The notes: generated by a model from the sequence alone, not told the origin. Counted from the first letter of the stretch, positions 8,363 to 17,011 are shown. The stretch is 64,000 nt of DNA from Halegenticoccus tardaugens (GCF_004116405.1 NZ_SDIC01000011.1:62001-126000), one strand, 5' to 3'. Program-made: numbers and translations.

Positions 8363-8620
8363 ATGCCCGAGACGGTCAAGCTCAGCAGGGTCGAATCGCT
8401 GTTCGAACGCCTCGATTACCCGACCACCAGGGACGCCGCCGCCGCGCGATTCGACGACGTCACCGTCCTCTTCGCCGACGGCGAGGCGAACCTGGGTCGG
8501 CTCGTCTCCGAGACGAACAGCGACGCGTTCGACGGACCGGACGAACTCGCCGCCGAGTTGAACAACGCGCTCCCGATCGAGGCCGTCGGCGAGCCGGGGC
8601 AGTCGGAGGGCGACGCCTGA
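8363..8620 (+). CDS. DUF5789 family small protein
   Basis: This encodes 85 acidic residues starting MPETVKLSRVESLFERLDYP. The pattern of a short N-terminal helix, a beta hairpin around VTVLFADGEANLG, and a helix AFDGPDELAAELNNALP matches haloarchaeal DUF5789 proteins, which resemble the DUF2795 family. No catalytic residues are visible and no function is known to me. It lies between the hydratase gene and transcription factor S, with about 77 bases to the latter, so it may have its own promoter. Confidence 0.8.
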   Translation: MPETVKLSRVESLFERLDYPTTRDAAAARFDDVTVLFADGEANLGRLVSETNSDAFDGPDELAAELNNALPIEAVGEPGQSEGDA

Positions 8621-8664
8621 GTCGGTCACGGCGTCGGTTTCTGCGGCCCGGATCGAACCCCCGT

Positions 8665-8673
8665 AGTTAAGTA
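8665..8673 (+). promoter_or_regulatory. TATA-like element of the transcription factor S gene
   Basis: AGTTAAGTA is centred about 29 bases before the ATG at 8698, consistent with a leaderless or very short-leader transcript. Confidence 0.5.
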
Positions 8674-8697
8674 CGTCAGGCGACTGGAGCCAGTAAC

Positions 8698-9015
8698 ATG
8701 GAGTTCTGCGACGAATGCGGTTCGATGATGAAAGCCGAAGACGGCGTCTGGGTGTGCGGTAACTGCGGCTACGAGAAACCGCGCGATTCGGCGAACGAGG
8801 CGGCGATGGTGACGACCCAGGCGCAGGAGGAAAGCGAGATCATCGAATCCGGCGGCGGCTCCAGCGGTCTGCCGACCACCGACGCGCGCTGCCCCGAGTG
8901 CGGCAACGACAGGGCCTACTGGTACATGCAGCAGATCCGCTCCGCGGACGAGTCCGAGACGCGATTTTTCGTCTGTACCGAGTGCGAACACAAGTGGCGA
9001 GAGGACGACCACTGA
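8698..9015 (+). CDS. tfs: Transcription factor S (TFS)
   Basis: The 105-residue product is the archaeal homologue of TFIIS and RPB9. It would enter the secondary channel of RNA polymerase and stimulate cleavage of backtracked transcripts. Two zinc ribbons are visible: CDECG...CGNCG (residues about 4-23) and CPECG...CTECE (about 66-100). Between the last two Cys pairs lies QIRSADESETRFF, with the conserved Asp-Glu tip that supplies the catalytic acidic pair. Length and architecture are normal. The stop codon abuts the start of the next gene without a gap, so the downstream unknown gene is probably co-transcribed. Confidence 0.96.
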   Translation: MEFCDECGSMMKAEDGVWVCGNCGYEKPRDSANEAAMVTTQAQEESEIIESGGGSSGLPTTDARCPECGNDRAYWYMQQIRSADESETRFFVCTECEHKWREDDH

Positions 9016-9597
9016 ATGCCGTCGCCGCCGGCGGTCCCGGACGACCGGCTCGCCGGCTGGCGGCGGATCGAACGGTCGACCGACACGCCGTTCGACGTCG
9101 GATTCTTTCGGATCACCGCGCACACGGTCGTCTACGAAGATGCCGACCTCCGGGCGGCGATCGGCGAGCGCGCCGGCACCGACCGCACGTGGCGGATTTT
9201 TCTCGCGAGCCGGCTGGTTCTTTCCCCGCCGCTGCCGCTTTCGCCCCCCCTGTCCCGGCTCATCGCCGACAGAGCCGCGGAGGGATTCGCGGACCGGCTC
9301 CGCGACCGCGGCTTCGTCGGCGTCGCGGAGACGGAGACGGGATCGCTCGACATCGACGGGGAACGCGCGCGCCTCACGGGCTACGAGGCCACCTGTCAGT
9401 CGGGCGGAGTGACGCTGGCGGTCGAGGGGTGGATCGCTCGCTGGCGATCCGACGGGCAGTTCCTCCTCGCCGGCGGCGCGTATCCGACGGCGGTGCGCGG
9501 CGCGGCGGACGACGGGACGGCGGCGGCGGTGCGCGAGACGCTGCGGCCGGAGGCGTTCCGCGACGAGTTGTTCGAGCTGATCCGCGCGACGGGGTAG
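9016..9597 (+). CDS. Conserved hypothetical protein downstream of TFS
   Basis: I do not recognise this 193-residue protein. It begins directly after the TFS stop codon, which supports the start and an operon. The sequence has an N-terminal RLAGWRRIERSTDTPFDVGFFRI segment, beta-rich stretches (VTLAVEGWIARWRSDGQFLLAGGAYP) and a C-terminal helix RPEAFRDELFELIRATG. No signal peptide, lipobox or membrane helix is seen, and no obvious metal-binding cluster. It could be a soluble alpha/beta protein; some features recall haloarchaeal DUF6517 proteins, but I cannot confirm that. Confidence 0.75.
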   Translation: MPSPPAVPDDRLAGWRRIERSTDTPFDVGFFRITAHTVVYEDADLRAAIGERAGTDRTWRIFLASRLVLSPPLPLSPPLSRLIADRAAEGFADRLRDRGFVGVAETETGSLDIDGERARLTGYEATCQSGGVTLAVEGWIARWRSDGQFLLAGGAYPTAVRGAADDGTAAAVRETLRPEAFRDELFELIRATG

Positions 9598-9681
9598 CGT
9601 CGTTCCCCCGGTCGCCGGCGCGTCCGTTCGGCCGCCGGCACGTTCGCCGCGGTTCGGCGAACCGGTCCAGCGAACGCCGTC

Positions 9682-10032
9682 TCACCCCCGCCGCCGGGAG
9701 ATCATCGCGAGAAGCACACCGCAGGCCGACACTCGCGCGGGCGCGACGCCGAGCAGCCGGGAGACGACGCCCGGTTCGACGCCGCGGCCGATCCGAGCGA
9801 CGCTCCCCCCGCGCACCCTGACGTCGACCGCCGGCCCCGACTCGGCGACCTGTCGCGGCGCGGCGGACGGAATCGGGAGGGAAAAAGCGCCGCGAAGCAG
9901 CGACCGCGCGACGCCGAGCGTCGGCGCGTCGACCACGACGAGGTCGCCGTAGCCGCGGACCCGGACGTCGGCCTCCTCGATCGTCAAATCGAGGTCGGCG
10001 TCGATCGCGAGGCGTCGGCCGCGCTCGGTCAC
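9682..10032 (-). CDS. Small protein with internal duplication, unknown function
   Basis: This 116-residue product starts with GTG in a four-base GTGA overlap with the preceding gene, which I take as the real start; the long in-frame extension further upstream is an out-of-frame shadow of that gene. Two halves look alike: VRVRGYGDLVVVDAPTLGVA followed by RSLLRG, and DVRVRGGSVARIGRGVEPGV followed by VSRLLG. That suggests a tandem beta-strand plus helix unit. No Cys cluster or catalytic motif is seen. The end is convergent with the gene downstream of TFS. No family name comes to mind. Confidence 0.65.
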   Translation of the reverse strand: MTERGRRLAIDADLDLTIEEADVRVRGYGDLVVVDAPTLGVARSLLRGAFSLPIPSAAPRQVAESGPAVDVRVRGGSVARIGRGVEPGVVSRLLGVAPARVSACGVLLAMISRRRG

Positions 10033-10250
10033 TTTTCGGAATCGCGCGTCCTGATCCGGAGCGTGCCGTTCAGCCGCCAGTGGGCGTACTCGGCGTCGTC
10101 GCCCGTTTTGTTCGGCACGTCGACCTCCATGTCCTCGAACTCGTACGTGATCTCCGCGCCCCGGCCGGTCAGCCGCTCGTACAGCCCCATGGCGAGTTCC
10201 GGCCACGTGCGCGTCTCTTCGACCTCCGGGACCGCGTCGTCGGCGCTCAT
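10029..10250 (-). CDS. Small acidic conserved protein, unknown function
   Basis: The product is 73 residues, beginning MSADDAVPEVEETRTWPELA. The body MGLYERLTGRGAEITYEFED followed by VDVPNKTGDDAEYAHWRLNGTLRIRT looks like an amphipathic helix followed by a beta-hairpin sheet. It overlaps the next gene by GTGA, so the two products are probably made together. I know similar short proteins from other haloarchaea but no function for them. Confidence 0.72.
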   Translation of the reverse strand: MSADDAVPEVEETRTWPELAMGLYERLTGRGAEITYEFEDMEVDVPNKTGDDAEYAHWRLNGTLRIRTRDSEK

Positions 10251-10317
10251 TTCGAACGGACGGTTGGGCCGCGACGCTCAAAGAAGTTCGCGCTCGGCGG
10301 GCGAAACACGGGAGCGG

Positions 10318-11037
10318 TTACTCGTGGCGGGCGAACGTCAGGTAGCCGGTGTGACCCACGCCGGCCGTCGCGGGCCGCGACCCGCGGTCGCCGAAGTCCA
10401 TGCGACGCTGGATCGTCTCGTAGGTTTCGATCCCCGAGAGGCCCCCCTCGCGGGCCGCTTCGACCGCGGCGCGGGAGCCTTCGACGAACGGCGAGTAGAC
10501 GGCGACGAACCCGCCGGGGACGAGCACGTCGGGCGCGCGCTCGACGACCGCCGGCGCGTCCTCGGTGTCGAGGGTGACGAGGTCGAAGCCCGACAGCGAG
10601 TCCAGCCGTTCTGTGAGGTCGTCGGTTCGGACCTCCACGCGGTCGCTCACGCCGGCGAGTTCCATGTTTTCGCGGGCGACCGCCGCGAACGACGGCTCGC
10701 GCTCGAAGGTGAGGACCGACGCGCCGATCCGTCCGAGGTAGGCGGCCAGCACGCCCGTTCCGGTGCCGGCGTCGAGGACTCGGTCGGTCGCGGACGCGCC
10801 GGTGTGGCCGACGATGAGGCCCACGTCCCGCGGCATCATCGGCGCGCCGGTGCGCTCGAAGTGGTTGAACAGGTCCGGGCCGCGCGGCTCGCGGACGACG
10901 AACTCCTCGCCGAGGTGCGTCTCCAGCCGCTGCCCCGGCGACGCGTCCTCCGGGACGTCGAGCACCCCGAGGTCGGTCTGTAGCTCGTCGCCCGGCGCGA
11001 GGAGGTACTCGCGGTCGCCGTGGACGAGGAGGATCAC
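10318..11037 (-). CDS. trmI: tRNA (adenine-N1)-methyltransferase TrmI-like
   Basis: This is a 239-residue SAM-dependent methyltransferase of the TrmI family, which makes m1A at positions 57/58 of the tRNA T-loop in archaea. The SAM-binding motif [16 protein letters not shown] follows the substrate-side block [20 protein letters not shown], which corresponds to the MxPRxxqxIypkD region of TrmI proteins. Further motifs are [17 protein letters not shown] (acidic residue binding the ribose) and [11 protein letters not shown]. The GTG start overlaps the NAC stop by four bases. The pairing of NAC with this methyltransferase is common in archaea. Confidence 0.9.
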   Translation of the reverse strand: MILLVHGDREYLLAPGDELQTDLGVLDVPEDASPGQRLETHLGEEFVVREPRGPDLFNHFERTGAPMMPRDVGLIVGHTGASATDRVLDAGTGTGVLAAYLGRIGASVLTFEREPSFAAVARENMELAGVSDRVEVRTDDLTERLDSLSGFDLVTLDTEDAPAVVERAPDVLVPGGFVAVYSPFVEGSRAAVEAAREGGLSGIETYETIQRRMDFGDRGSRPATAGVGHTGYLTFARHE

Positions 11038-11423
11038 TCCAGTCGGGCGATCGCCGCCGCCAGGTCGCCGTTCTCGGCTTCGAGCGCGTCGCGAGCCTCG
11101 TCTTCGGGTACCCCGGCTCGCTGGGCGACGATCTGGACGTCCGAGTCCGGGATGTCGTCGCCGGCGCTCGCTTCCGGTCCGGAGTCGGCTTCGACCTCGC
11201 CTGCCGCCTCGCTTCCGGCGTCGCGCGTCTCGGGCTCGCCGACGATCTGGTAGGTCATCTGCCCCTGCGCGTCCATGCGCGTCACCTGCGCGTCCGTGAA
11301 CACGAGCTCCTCGTCGCCGGTTCGGATGACGACCTCCTCGGCGTCGAGTTCGGTGACGTCGATGCCCATCTGCTTCATCATCTGTTTCATCTTCCGCGGG
11401 TTGAGTCCGCCGCCTCCAAACAT
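11034..11423 (-). CDS. nac: Nascent polypeptide-associated complex protein (archaeal NAC)
   Basis: This encodes 129 residues of archaeal NAC, a homodimeric ribosome-associated factor that contacts emerging chains. The N-terminus [20 protein letters not shown] is the typical basic ribosome-binding tail. The NAC beta-barrel follows ([20 protein letters not shown], then QMTYQIVG), then an acidic linker and a C-terminal UBA domain ([20 protein letters not shown] onward, ending AAAIARLE). The start is the Met before FGGGG; a Met nine codons upstream lacks the family pattern. AAAAGTA about 27 bases upstream is a plausible TATA element. Confidence 0.95.
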   Translation of the reverse strand: MFGGGGLNPRKMKQMMKQMGIDVTELDAEEVVIRTGDEELVFTDAQVTRMDAQGQMTYQIVGEPETRDAGSEAAGEVEADSGPEASAGDDIPDSDVQIVAQRAGVPEDEARDALEAENGDLAAAIARLE

Positions 11424-11732
11424 ACCCTGTGGGTCGCGGTCCGGCGGCAAAAGTATGGCGAAGCCCGCGGGACGACCGGTGGCGTCGACGACGCGTTTTC
11501 GTTTCGCGGTTCCGACCGGCGGGCGTGAGTCAGGTTGTATGCTGTTCTCTGGCCGAAATTATTTCGTGTCTTCGTGATAATCTTACTTTGATCACTATTC
11601 AATGCTCATCGATGATCGGGATTCCACCGACGAGACGGCGCGCGATTCGCTTCCGGGGAACCGTCGTGACGGCCGCCGATCGGCGAGATCCGCGGACCTC
11701 GACGAACCGGATTGGATCGGAGGCGGGGACGG
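11424..11732. other. Intergenic region between NAC and the DUF4397 lipoprotein gene
   Basis: I see no gene here. It holds the NAC promoter at its left end (AAAAGTA near 11449-11455, read on the minus strand) and an AT-rich tract around 11555-11605. That tract includes the small inverted repeat CGAAA-TTA-TTTCG at 11554-11566 and probably contains the promoter of the lipoprotein gene, giving it a leader of about 100 bases. Confidence 0.5.
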
Positions 11733-12581
11733 ATGACACGAGGGGATCGACGGTCGATGCTGAAGGCGTTCGGAAGTCTCGCGCTCGTCGGCGGACTCGC
11801 CGGGTGTGCCGGCGGAAGCGGCGACGAGGATTCCGAACCGAACGCGACCGAGACGACCGAGGCGACCGAGGCGACCGAGAACGCTCACACGAGCGAAACC
11901 CCGGCGGAGACCGACACGCCGGCCGACGAGGAGACTGAAACCGAAGCCGACGACGAGCCGTCCGAGGGCGGCGGCGCGCGCGTCGAGTTCGTGCACGCCT
12001 CGCCCGACGCGCCGGACGTGGTCGCACTGGTCGACGGTTCGGCGGCGACGAAGGACCTCACGTTCGGTGACGTCGGCGACGCCGTCGATCTCGAACCGGG
12101 GTCGCACGACGTCCGGATCGTCGAAGCGACGGACGGCGACGCCGTTCTGTTCGAGGAGGAGGTGACTCTCGACGGAGCGGAGTACACGGCGGTCGCGCTC
12201 GGCGAAGTGGCGGAGGGAGCGTCGAACCCGTTCGCCGTGGAGTTTCTAGAGGACGAGACCGGCGGCCTCGGCGACGGCGAAAGTCGGCTCCGGATCGTCC
12301 ACGCGTCGCCCGACGCGCCGGCTGTCGACGTGACCGAAGACGGCGGCGACGTGTTGTTCGAGGACGTCTCCTTCGGCGACGCGCCGGACACCGAACTCGC
12401 CGCGGACGAATACTCGCTGGAGGTGCGTCGGGCGACGAGCGGAAACGACGGGACCGTCGCCGAGACGTACGACGTCGACGTGTCGGAGCCGGGCGCGTAC
12501 ACCGCGTTCGCGCTGGGGTATCTCATGCCGGGCGGTGGCGGCGAGTCGTTCGACCTGAACGTCGTGCGCGACGACGGCTGA
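11733..12581 (+). CDS. Tat-exported DUF4397 lipoprotein
   Basis: The 282-residue product begins MTRGDRRSMLKAFGSLALVG and has a twin-arginine motif followed by the lipobox LAGC, so it should be exported folded and lipid-anchored outside the membrane. A long acidic, Thr/Glu-rich linker separates the anchor from two DUF4397 repeats, each opening with a (V/I)xHASPDAPxV signature (near residues 90 and 187 of the mature frame). DUF4397 domains are beta-sandwiches found in archaeal and bacterial surface proteins; the function is unknown. It is the first of three predicted Tat lipoproteins in a row in this region. Confidence 0.9.
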   Translation: MTRGDRRSMLKAFGSLALVGGLAGCAGGSGDEDSEPNATETTEATEATENAHTSETPAETDTPADEETETEADDEPSEGGGARVEFVHASPDAPDVVALVDGSAATKDLTFGDVGDAVDLEPGSHDVRIVEATDGDAVLFEEEVTLDGAEYTAVALGEVAEGASNPFAVEFLEDETGGLGDGESRLRIVHASPDAPAVDVTEDGGDVLFEDVSFGDAPDTELAADEYSLEVRRATSGNDGTVAETYDVDVSEPGAYTAFALGYLMPGGGGESFDLNVVRDDG

Positions 12582-12751
12582 ACGCGTCCGACGCTCGCCG
12601 CGGCCGACGCGAGCGTCTCGGAGCGTCCGACGGGCCGCGACGGCCGATCGCGAAGACGGACCGTGACGACCGATCACGATGACCGACGGACCACCGACCG
12701 ACGCCGAGACCACGGGGGCCGATGCGACAGTCCGGAGGGAATGTAGTGGAG

Positions 12752-12759
12752 TTTATATC
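12752..12759 (+). promoter_or_regulatory. Candidate promoter of the oligopeptide-binding protein gene
   Basis: TTTATATC is the clearest TATA-like box in the 274-base gap before the substrate-binding protein gene. It would give a leader of roughly 75-80 bases. Confidence 0.45.
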
Positions 12760-12855
12760 CGCGGTCGTCTCAGATCGACGCAGCGCGGAAAACCGGCGGA
12801 CTGCAGAGACACGTGCGTTCGCGATGACGTTCGCGTCGACCGCCACGTCGAACAC

Positions 12856-14625
12856 ATGACACGACACAGTAAAACGATCTCCCGACGCGACGCGCTTCGG
12901 ACGGTCGGCGGCCTCGCGACCGGGTTCGCGCTCGCCGGATGTGCGAGCGCGCCGCAGGGTGAGTCCACCCCGGCCGACCGGACGTTTCGGATGATCGGTC
13001 AGCCGCTCCGGACGCTCGACCCGGCGCAGTCGATCGACACGGCGTCCGCCCGCGTCGTCACCCAGTTGTACGACGGGCTGACCTACTACCCCAAGGGAAA
13101 TCCGACGCCCGAACTCCTCCTCGCCGAGGACCTCTCGGTGTCGGACGACGGCACCGAGTACACGTTCGCGCTGAAGCGCGACGTGACGTTCACAGACGGG
13201 TCGACGCTCGGTGCGGCCGACGTCGTCTACACCTTCGAGCGGCTCGCGGCCTCGCCGAACTCCAGCTGGGCGTCGACGCTCCTCGATCTCGTCGGCGTCG
13301 AACACGAGCGGCGCGACGCCGACTCCGGGGGCGACGGCGAGTACGTTCCGGGCAGCCTCGGCGTCGAGGCGCTCGACGAGCGCACCGTCCGGATACGCCT
13401 GTCGTCGCCGTTTCACGCCACGACGGCCGTCCTCGCGCACCCGTCGTTCGGCATCGTCCCCGAGGGCGTCGTCGGCGACGTCGAGGGCCACGACGGTCGA
13501 CTCTCACAGGAGGAGTTCGCGACGGATCGACCGGTGGGCGCGGGACCGTTCGAACTCGACTACTGGAACCAGGGCACCGAGTACCGCGTGAAGGCGCGCG
13601 AGGACTACCACGGCCACGGGCCGGTGTCCGCCGGCGTCCACTGGCAGGTGATAAGCGAACCGACGAGCGCGTTCGAGTACGCGCTGAACGGCAACGCGGA
13701 CGCCTTCTGGACCCCCGACTCCGAGTTCGACCCCGGCTCGGTTTCGATCGAATCCGAGGACGAACAGGGCCGCAAGATCGGGTCGTACGGTCCGCTGGAG
13801 GGCAGCGGCGACACCGTCCGGTACCTGCAGGTTCCGCAGGCGGCGACGATGTACCTCGGCTTCAACGCCGAGCGCGTCCCGAAACCCGTCCGCAGGGCGG
13901 TCGCGTACGCGCTGAACCAGGACCAGCAACTCCGGGACATCCACAAAGGGCGAGGGGTCGCCGCGGCGCACCTGACGCCGCCGAACCTCTTTCCGGGCGG
14001 TCCGGAGGGGTACGACCGACACGTCCGCGAGGAATACCCCTACGGAATCGGCGAGACGCGCCTCGACGCCGCCGAACGGGTGCTGCGAGGGGCGGGCTAC
14101 GCGCCGGACGACCCCGCCGAAGTGACGTTCACGACGTACGAGGGCGACAACTGGCGCTCCACGGGCGAACTCCTGCGCGATCAGCTCACCGCCGTCGGCG
14201 TCGAACTCACGATCGAGGAAGCGCCGTTCTCGGCGCTCGCGAAGCGCCGCGAGAGCGGCGCGCTGGAGATGTTCTCGTTCGGCTGGGCGATGGACTACGC
14301 GGCCGCGGAGAACTTCCTCCAGCTCCTCTCTCCGACGACCGACGCCTCACAGCACCGGTGGGAGGGCACGGACGCGTCGGCGCGCGCGGCCGACGCCTGG
14401 GAACGGATCGAAGACCACCGAACCGCCTCCGACGCCGACCGCCGGGCGCGACGACGGGCCTGCCTCGAACTGGAGCGCGCGAACTGGGAGGACGCCGTCC
14501 TCGTCCCGAAGTACCACCCCGTCGGCGAGGGCTTCTACTACCGCTGGGTCGACGTGCCGAAGACGGGGGCCGCCGGGTTCGACAAGCACAAGTACAACCA
14601 CGTCCGGATCGGCCGGCGCTCGTGA
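12856..14625 (+). CDS. ABC-type peptide transporter substrate-binding lipoprotein (SBP family 5)
   Basis: This encodes 589 residues. The leader carries a twin-arginine motif (SRRDALRTVGG) and lipobox LAGC, so the protein would be Tat-exported and lipid-anchored to bind peptides or similar ligands outside the cell. The body shows family 5 landmarks: FRMIGQPLRTLDPAQSIDTA, LTYYPKGNPTPELLLAEDLS, YTFALKRDVTFTDGSTLGAA with DVVYTFERL, and a C-terminal region with LEMFSFGWAMDYA. The start is the Met just before TRHSK; the longer in-frame extension has no leader. No permease or ATPase genes adjoin it, so it is an orphan binding protein here, or its partners lie elsewhere. Confidence 0.93.
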   Translation: MTRHSKTISRRDALRTVGGLATGFALAGCASAPQGESTPADRTFRMIGQPLRTLDPAQSIDTASARVVTQLYDGLTYYPKGNPTPELLLAEDLSVSDDGTEYTFALKRDVTFTDGSTLGAADVVYTFERLAASPNSSWASTLLDLVGVEHERRDADSGGDGEYVPGSLGVEALDERTVRIRLSSPFHATTAVLAHPSFGIVPEGVVGDVEGHDGRLSQEEFATDRPVGAGPFELDYWNQGTEYRVKAREDYHGHGPVSAGVHWQVISEPTSAFEYALNGNADAFWTPDSEFDPGSVSIESEDEQGRKIGSYGPLEGSGDTVRYLQVPQAATMYLGFNAERVPKPVRRAVAYALNQDQQLRDIHKGRGVAAAHLTPPNLFPGGPEGYDRHVREEYPYGIGETRLDAAERVLRGAGYAPDDPAEVTFTTYEGDNWRSTGELLRDQLTAVGVELTIEEAPFSALAKRRESGALEMFSFGWAMDYAAAENFLQLLSPTTDASQHRWEGTDASARAADAWERIEDHRTASDADRRARRRACLELERANWEDAVLVPKYHPVGEGFYYRWVDVPKTGAAGFDKHKYNHVRIGRRS

Positions 14626-14677
14626 GCGCACCCGATCGACGTCTTCGAATCGCGTCGGGAGGCACGCACGGAGTCGA

Positions 14678-15205
14678 TTACGGCGTCTTGATGTACGCGT
14701 AGCCGTCTTTCGCCTGCAGCTTCGTGAGTTCACCGACGCCGGCCGGGACCGTCTCGACGCCGTCGATGAGGTCGTCGTCGGTCAGGTCGCGGGCAGCCAT
14801 CGTGTTCTCACAGGCGCGGATCGAGACGCCCTCGTCGAGGAGCCGCGTCACCTCGTCGGGGAACGCGGAGGTCTCTTCGAGGACGAGATCGAGGCCGCGC
14901 GAGTTGACGACGAGGACGACCCGCTCCGTGTCCGTCGTCCCGTCTTCGAGGAGGTTCGACACGTTCGAGATCGCCCGTTCCTGATTCGATTCGCCTTCCG
15001 TCGTGAAGTGAAACACCGTGCTCATGCGTCCGTCCTCGTTCGCGCCGGATTCGTCCTCCGTCCGCTTTCGATCCGTCGATTCGGTCCGCTCCGTGGCCGG
15101 TCCGTCGGCCGTCGCCTCCGAGTCGGCACCGCCCAGACAGCCGGCGAGCGCCAGCCCGGTGCCGACGCCGGCGAGTTCGAGGAAGCGACGTCGGGTTCGA
15201 CTCAT
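14678..15205 (-). CDS. DsrE-like domain on a Tat lipoprotein leader
   Basis: The 175-residue product begins MSRTRRRFLELAGVGTGLAL with lipobox AGC at residues 21-23, so it is predicted to be Tat-exported and lipid-anchored. After an acidic linker, a DsrE/DsrF-like domain starts exactly at an internal Met (residue 61, MSTVFHFTTEGESNQERAI). It carries the family features VVLVVNSRGLDLVL, GVSIRACENTMAARDL with a conserved Cys (C132), and the ending AKDGYAYIKTP. DsrE-like proteins are normally cytoplasmic and some carry sulfur on that Cys, so an exported version is unusual. It is divergent from the methylmalonyl-CoA mutase gene across a palindromic promoter region. Confidence 0.88.
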   Translation of the reverse strand: MSRTRRRFLELAGVGTGLALAGCLGGADSEATADGPATERTESTDRKRTEDESGANEDGRMSTVFHFTTEGESNQERAISNVSNLLEDGTTDTERVVLVVNSRGLDLVLEETSAFPDEVTRLLDEGVSIRACENTMAARDLTDDDLIDGVETVPAGVGELTKLQAKDGYAYIKTP

Positions 15206-15228
15206 CGTCTGATCGGAGGGTTCCCGAC

Positions 15229-15241
15229 GGCGTTATTATTG
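15229..15241 (-). promoter_or_regulatory. TATA-like element of the DsrE lipoprotein gene
   Basis: Read on the minus strand, the sequence CGTCAATAATAAC is centred about 30 bases before the start codon at 15205. Confidence 0.5.
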
Positions 15242-15257
15242 ACGTGCTAACGCCCGT

Positions 15258-15277
15258 ACGTGTTCGATCGAACACGT
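15258..15277. promoter_or_regulatory. Perfect 20-bp palindrome, candidate operator
   Basis: ACGTGTTCGATCGAACACGT is its own reverse complement over all 20 bases. Its centre (15267.5) lies about 33 bases from the centre of each of the two TATA-like elements that serve the divergent DsrE lipoprotein and methylmalonyl-CoA mutase genes. A dimeric regulator bound here could act on both promoters; that role is inference. Confidence 0.7.
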
Positions 15278-15296
15278 GTTCTGCGTCGAATCAAAC

Positions 15297-15304
15297 GCTT
15301 AAGG
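15297..15304 (+). promoter_or_regulatory. TATA-like element of the methylmalonyl-CoA mutase gene
   Basis: GCTTAAGG is centred about 28 bases before the ATG at 15329. This selects that ATG over an in-frame Met-like codon 23 codons upstream. Confidence 0.55.
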
Positions 15305-15328
15305 TCGGCCATACCCTCACGTTCGACC

Positions 15329-17011
15329 ATGTTCGATCGGGACGACCTGGAGGAGATACGCTCCGCGAAGGAAGCGTGGGAAGCGGAGACGCTCGGACCG
15401 ACGCTGGAGCGCTTCGGCGAGCGGGAGGACCGCTTTACGACCGACACGGGCGGCCAGGAGGTGAAGCGGCTCTACACGCCGGCGGACGTCTCGGATCTCG
15501 ACTACCGCGACGATCTCGGCTTCCCCGGCGAGGAGCCGTACGCGCGCGGGGTCTACCCGACGATGTACCGCGGGCGCACGTGGACCATGCGCCAGTACGC
15601 CGGCTTCGGCACGGCGGAGGAGACCAACGATCGGTACCACTACCTCATCGACAACGGTCAGACCGGCCTCTCCGTCGCGTTCGACCTGCCGACGCAGATG
15701 GGCTACGACTCCGACGCCGCGATGGCGGCGGGCGAGGTCGGAAAGTCCGGGGTCGCCATCGACTCGCTGCGCGACGCGGAGACGCTCTTCGAGGGCATCC
15801 CGCTGGACGAGGTGTCGACGAGCATGACGATCAACGCGCCCGCCTCGGTCCTGCTCGCGATGTACGTCGCCGTCGGCGACCAGCAGGGCGTCCCCCGCGA
15901 GGAGCTGCGGGGGACCGTCCAGAACGACATCATGAAGGAGTACATCGCGCGCAACCTCTACATCTACCCGCCGGAGCCGTCGATGCGGCTCATCACGGAC
16001 ATCTTCGAGTTCTGTGCCGCCGAGACGCCGAAGTTCAACACGATCTCCATTTCCGGGTACCACATCCGCGAGGCCGGTTCGACGGCGGCGCAGGAGGTCG
16101 CGTTCACCCTCGGTAACGGCATCGAGTACGTGCAGGCGGCCGTCGACGCCGGCCTCGACGTGGACGGGTTCGCCCCGCAGCTTTCCTTCTTCTTCAACGC
16201 GCACAACAACGTGCTGGAGGAGGTGGCGAAGTTCCGCGCGGCCCGGCGGATGTGGGCGAAGATCATGGAGGAGCGATTCGGCGCGGAGAGCGCGAAGGCG
16301 AAGCAGCTGAAGTTCCACACCCAGACCGGCGGGTCGACGCTCACGGCCCAACAGGTCGAGAACAACGTGGTCCGGGTCGCTTACCAGGCGCTCGCGGCGG
16401 TCCTCGGCGGGACCCAGAGCCTGCACACCAACGGCAAGGACGAGGCGCTGTCGCTTCCCACGGAGGAGAGCGTCCGGACGGCGCTCCGGACGCAGCAGAT
16501 CCTCGCCCACGAGTCGGGCGCGGCCGACACCATCGACCCGCTCGCCGGCAGCTACTACGTCGAGGCGCTGACCGACGAGATCGAGGCGGAGGCGTTCGAG
16601 ATCATAGACGACGTCGACCGACGCGGGGGGATGCTCGAAGCGGTCAAGGATCAGTGGGTCCAGCGGCAGATCCAGGAGGTCGCCTTCGAGCGCCAACGGG
16701 AGATCGAAACGGGCGAGCGGATCATCGTCGGCGTCAACGAGTACCAGGTCGACGAGGAGGCCGACATCGACGTGGAGGAGGTCACGGAGGAGGACGAGCG
16801 CCGACAGGTCGAGCGACTCGAATCGCTCCGCGCCGAGCGCGACGACGAGGCCGTCGACGCCGCGCTCGCGGCGCTGCGCGACACCGCCCGCGGCGACGGA
16901 AACCTCGTGCCGCCGATCGTCGACGCGGTGAAGGCGTACGCGACGATCGGCGAGATCTGCGGCGTCCTCCGCGAGGAGTTCGGCGAGTACCACCCGTCGA
17001 GCGCCGTGTGA
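15329..17011 (+). CDS. mcmA: Methylmalonyl-CoA mutase, large (catalytic) subunit
   Basis: This encodes 560 residues of the mutase TIM-barrel chain that interconverts methylmalonyl-CoA and succinyl-CoA with coenzyme B12. The acyl-CoA binding and barrel landmarks are clear: [82 protein letters not shown], and [10 protein letters not shown] with [15 protein letters not shown]. The chain ends without the C-terminal B12-binding domain, as in archaea where that domain is a separate small subunit, which is not in this window. It would finish the degradation of odd-chain, propionate or branched-chain carbon. The epimerase gene is 2.7 kb downstream. Confidence 0.96.
   Translation: MFDRDDLEEIRSAKEAWEAETLGPTLERFGEREDRFTTDTGGQEVKRLYTPADVSDLDYRDDLGFPGEEPYARGVYPTMYRGRTWTMRQYAGFGTAEETNDRYHYLIDNGQTGLSVAFDLPTQMGYDSDAAMAAGEVGKSGVAIDSLRDAETLFEGIPLDEVSTSMTINAPASVLLAMYVAVGDQQGVPREELRGTVQNDIMKEYIARNLYIYPPEPSMRLITDIFEFCAAETPKFNTISISGYHIREAGSTAAQEVAFTLGNGIEYVQAAVDAGLDVDGFAPQLSFFFNAHNNVLEEVAKFRAARRMWAKIMEERFGAESAKAKQLKFHTQTGGSTLTAQQVENNVVRVAYQALAAVLGGTQSLHTNGKDEALSLPTEESVRTALRTQQILAHESGAADTIDPLAGSYYVEALTDEIEAEAFEIIDDVDRRGGMLEAVKDQWVQRQIQEVAFERQREIETGERIIVGVNEYQVDEEADIDVEEVTEEDERRQVERLESLRAERDDEAVDAALAALRDTARGDGNLVPPIVDAVKAYATIGEICGVLREEFGEYHPSSAV

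Noticed and set aside
8645-8700. Possible minus-strand tRNA T-loop (GGGGGTTCGATCC)
   Set aside because: The flanking bases do not form a T-stem or acceptor stem and no anticodon arm could be drawn; the AT part fits a promoter instead.
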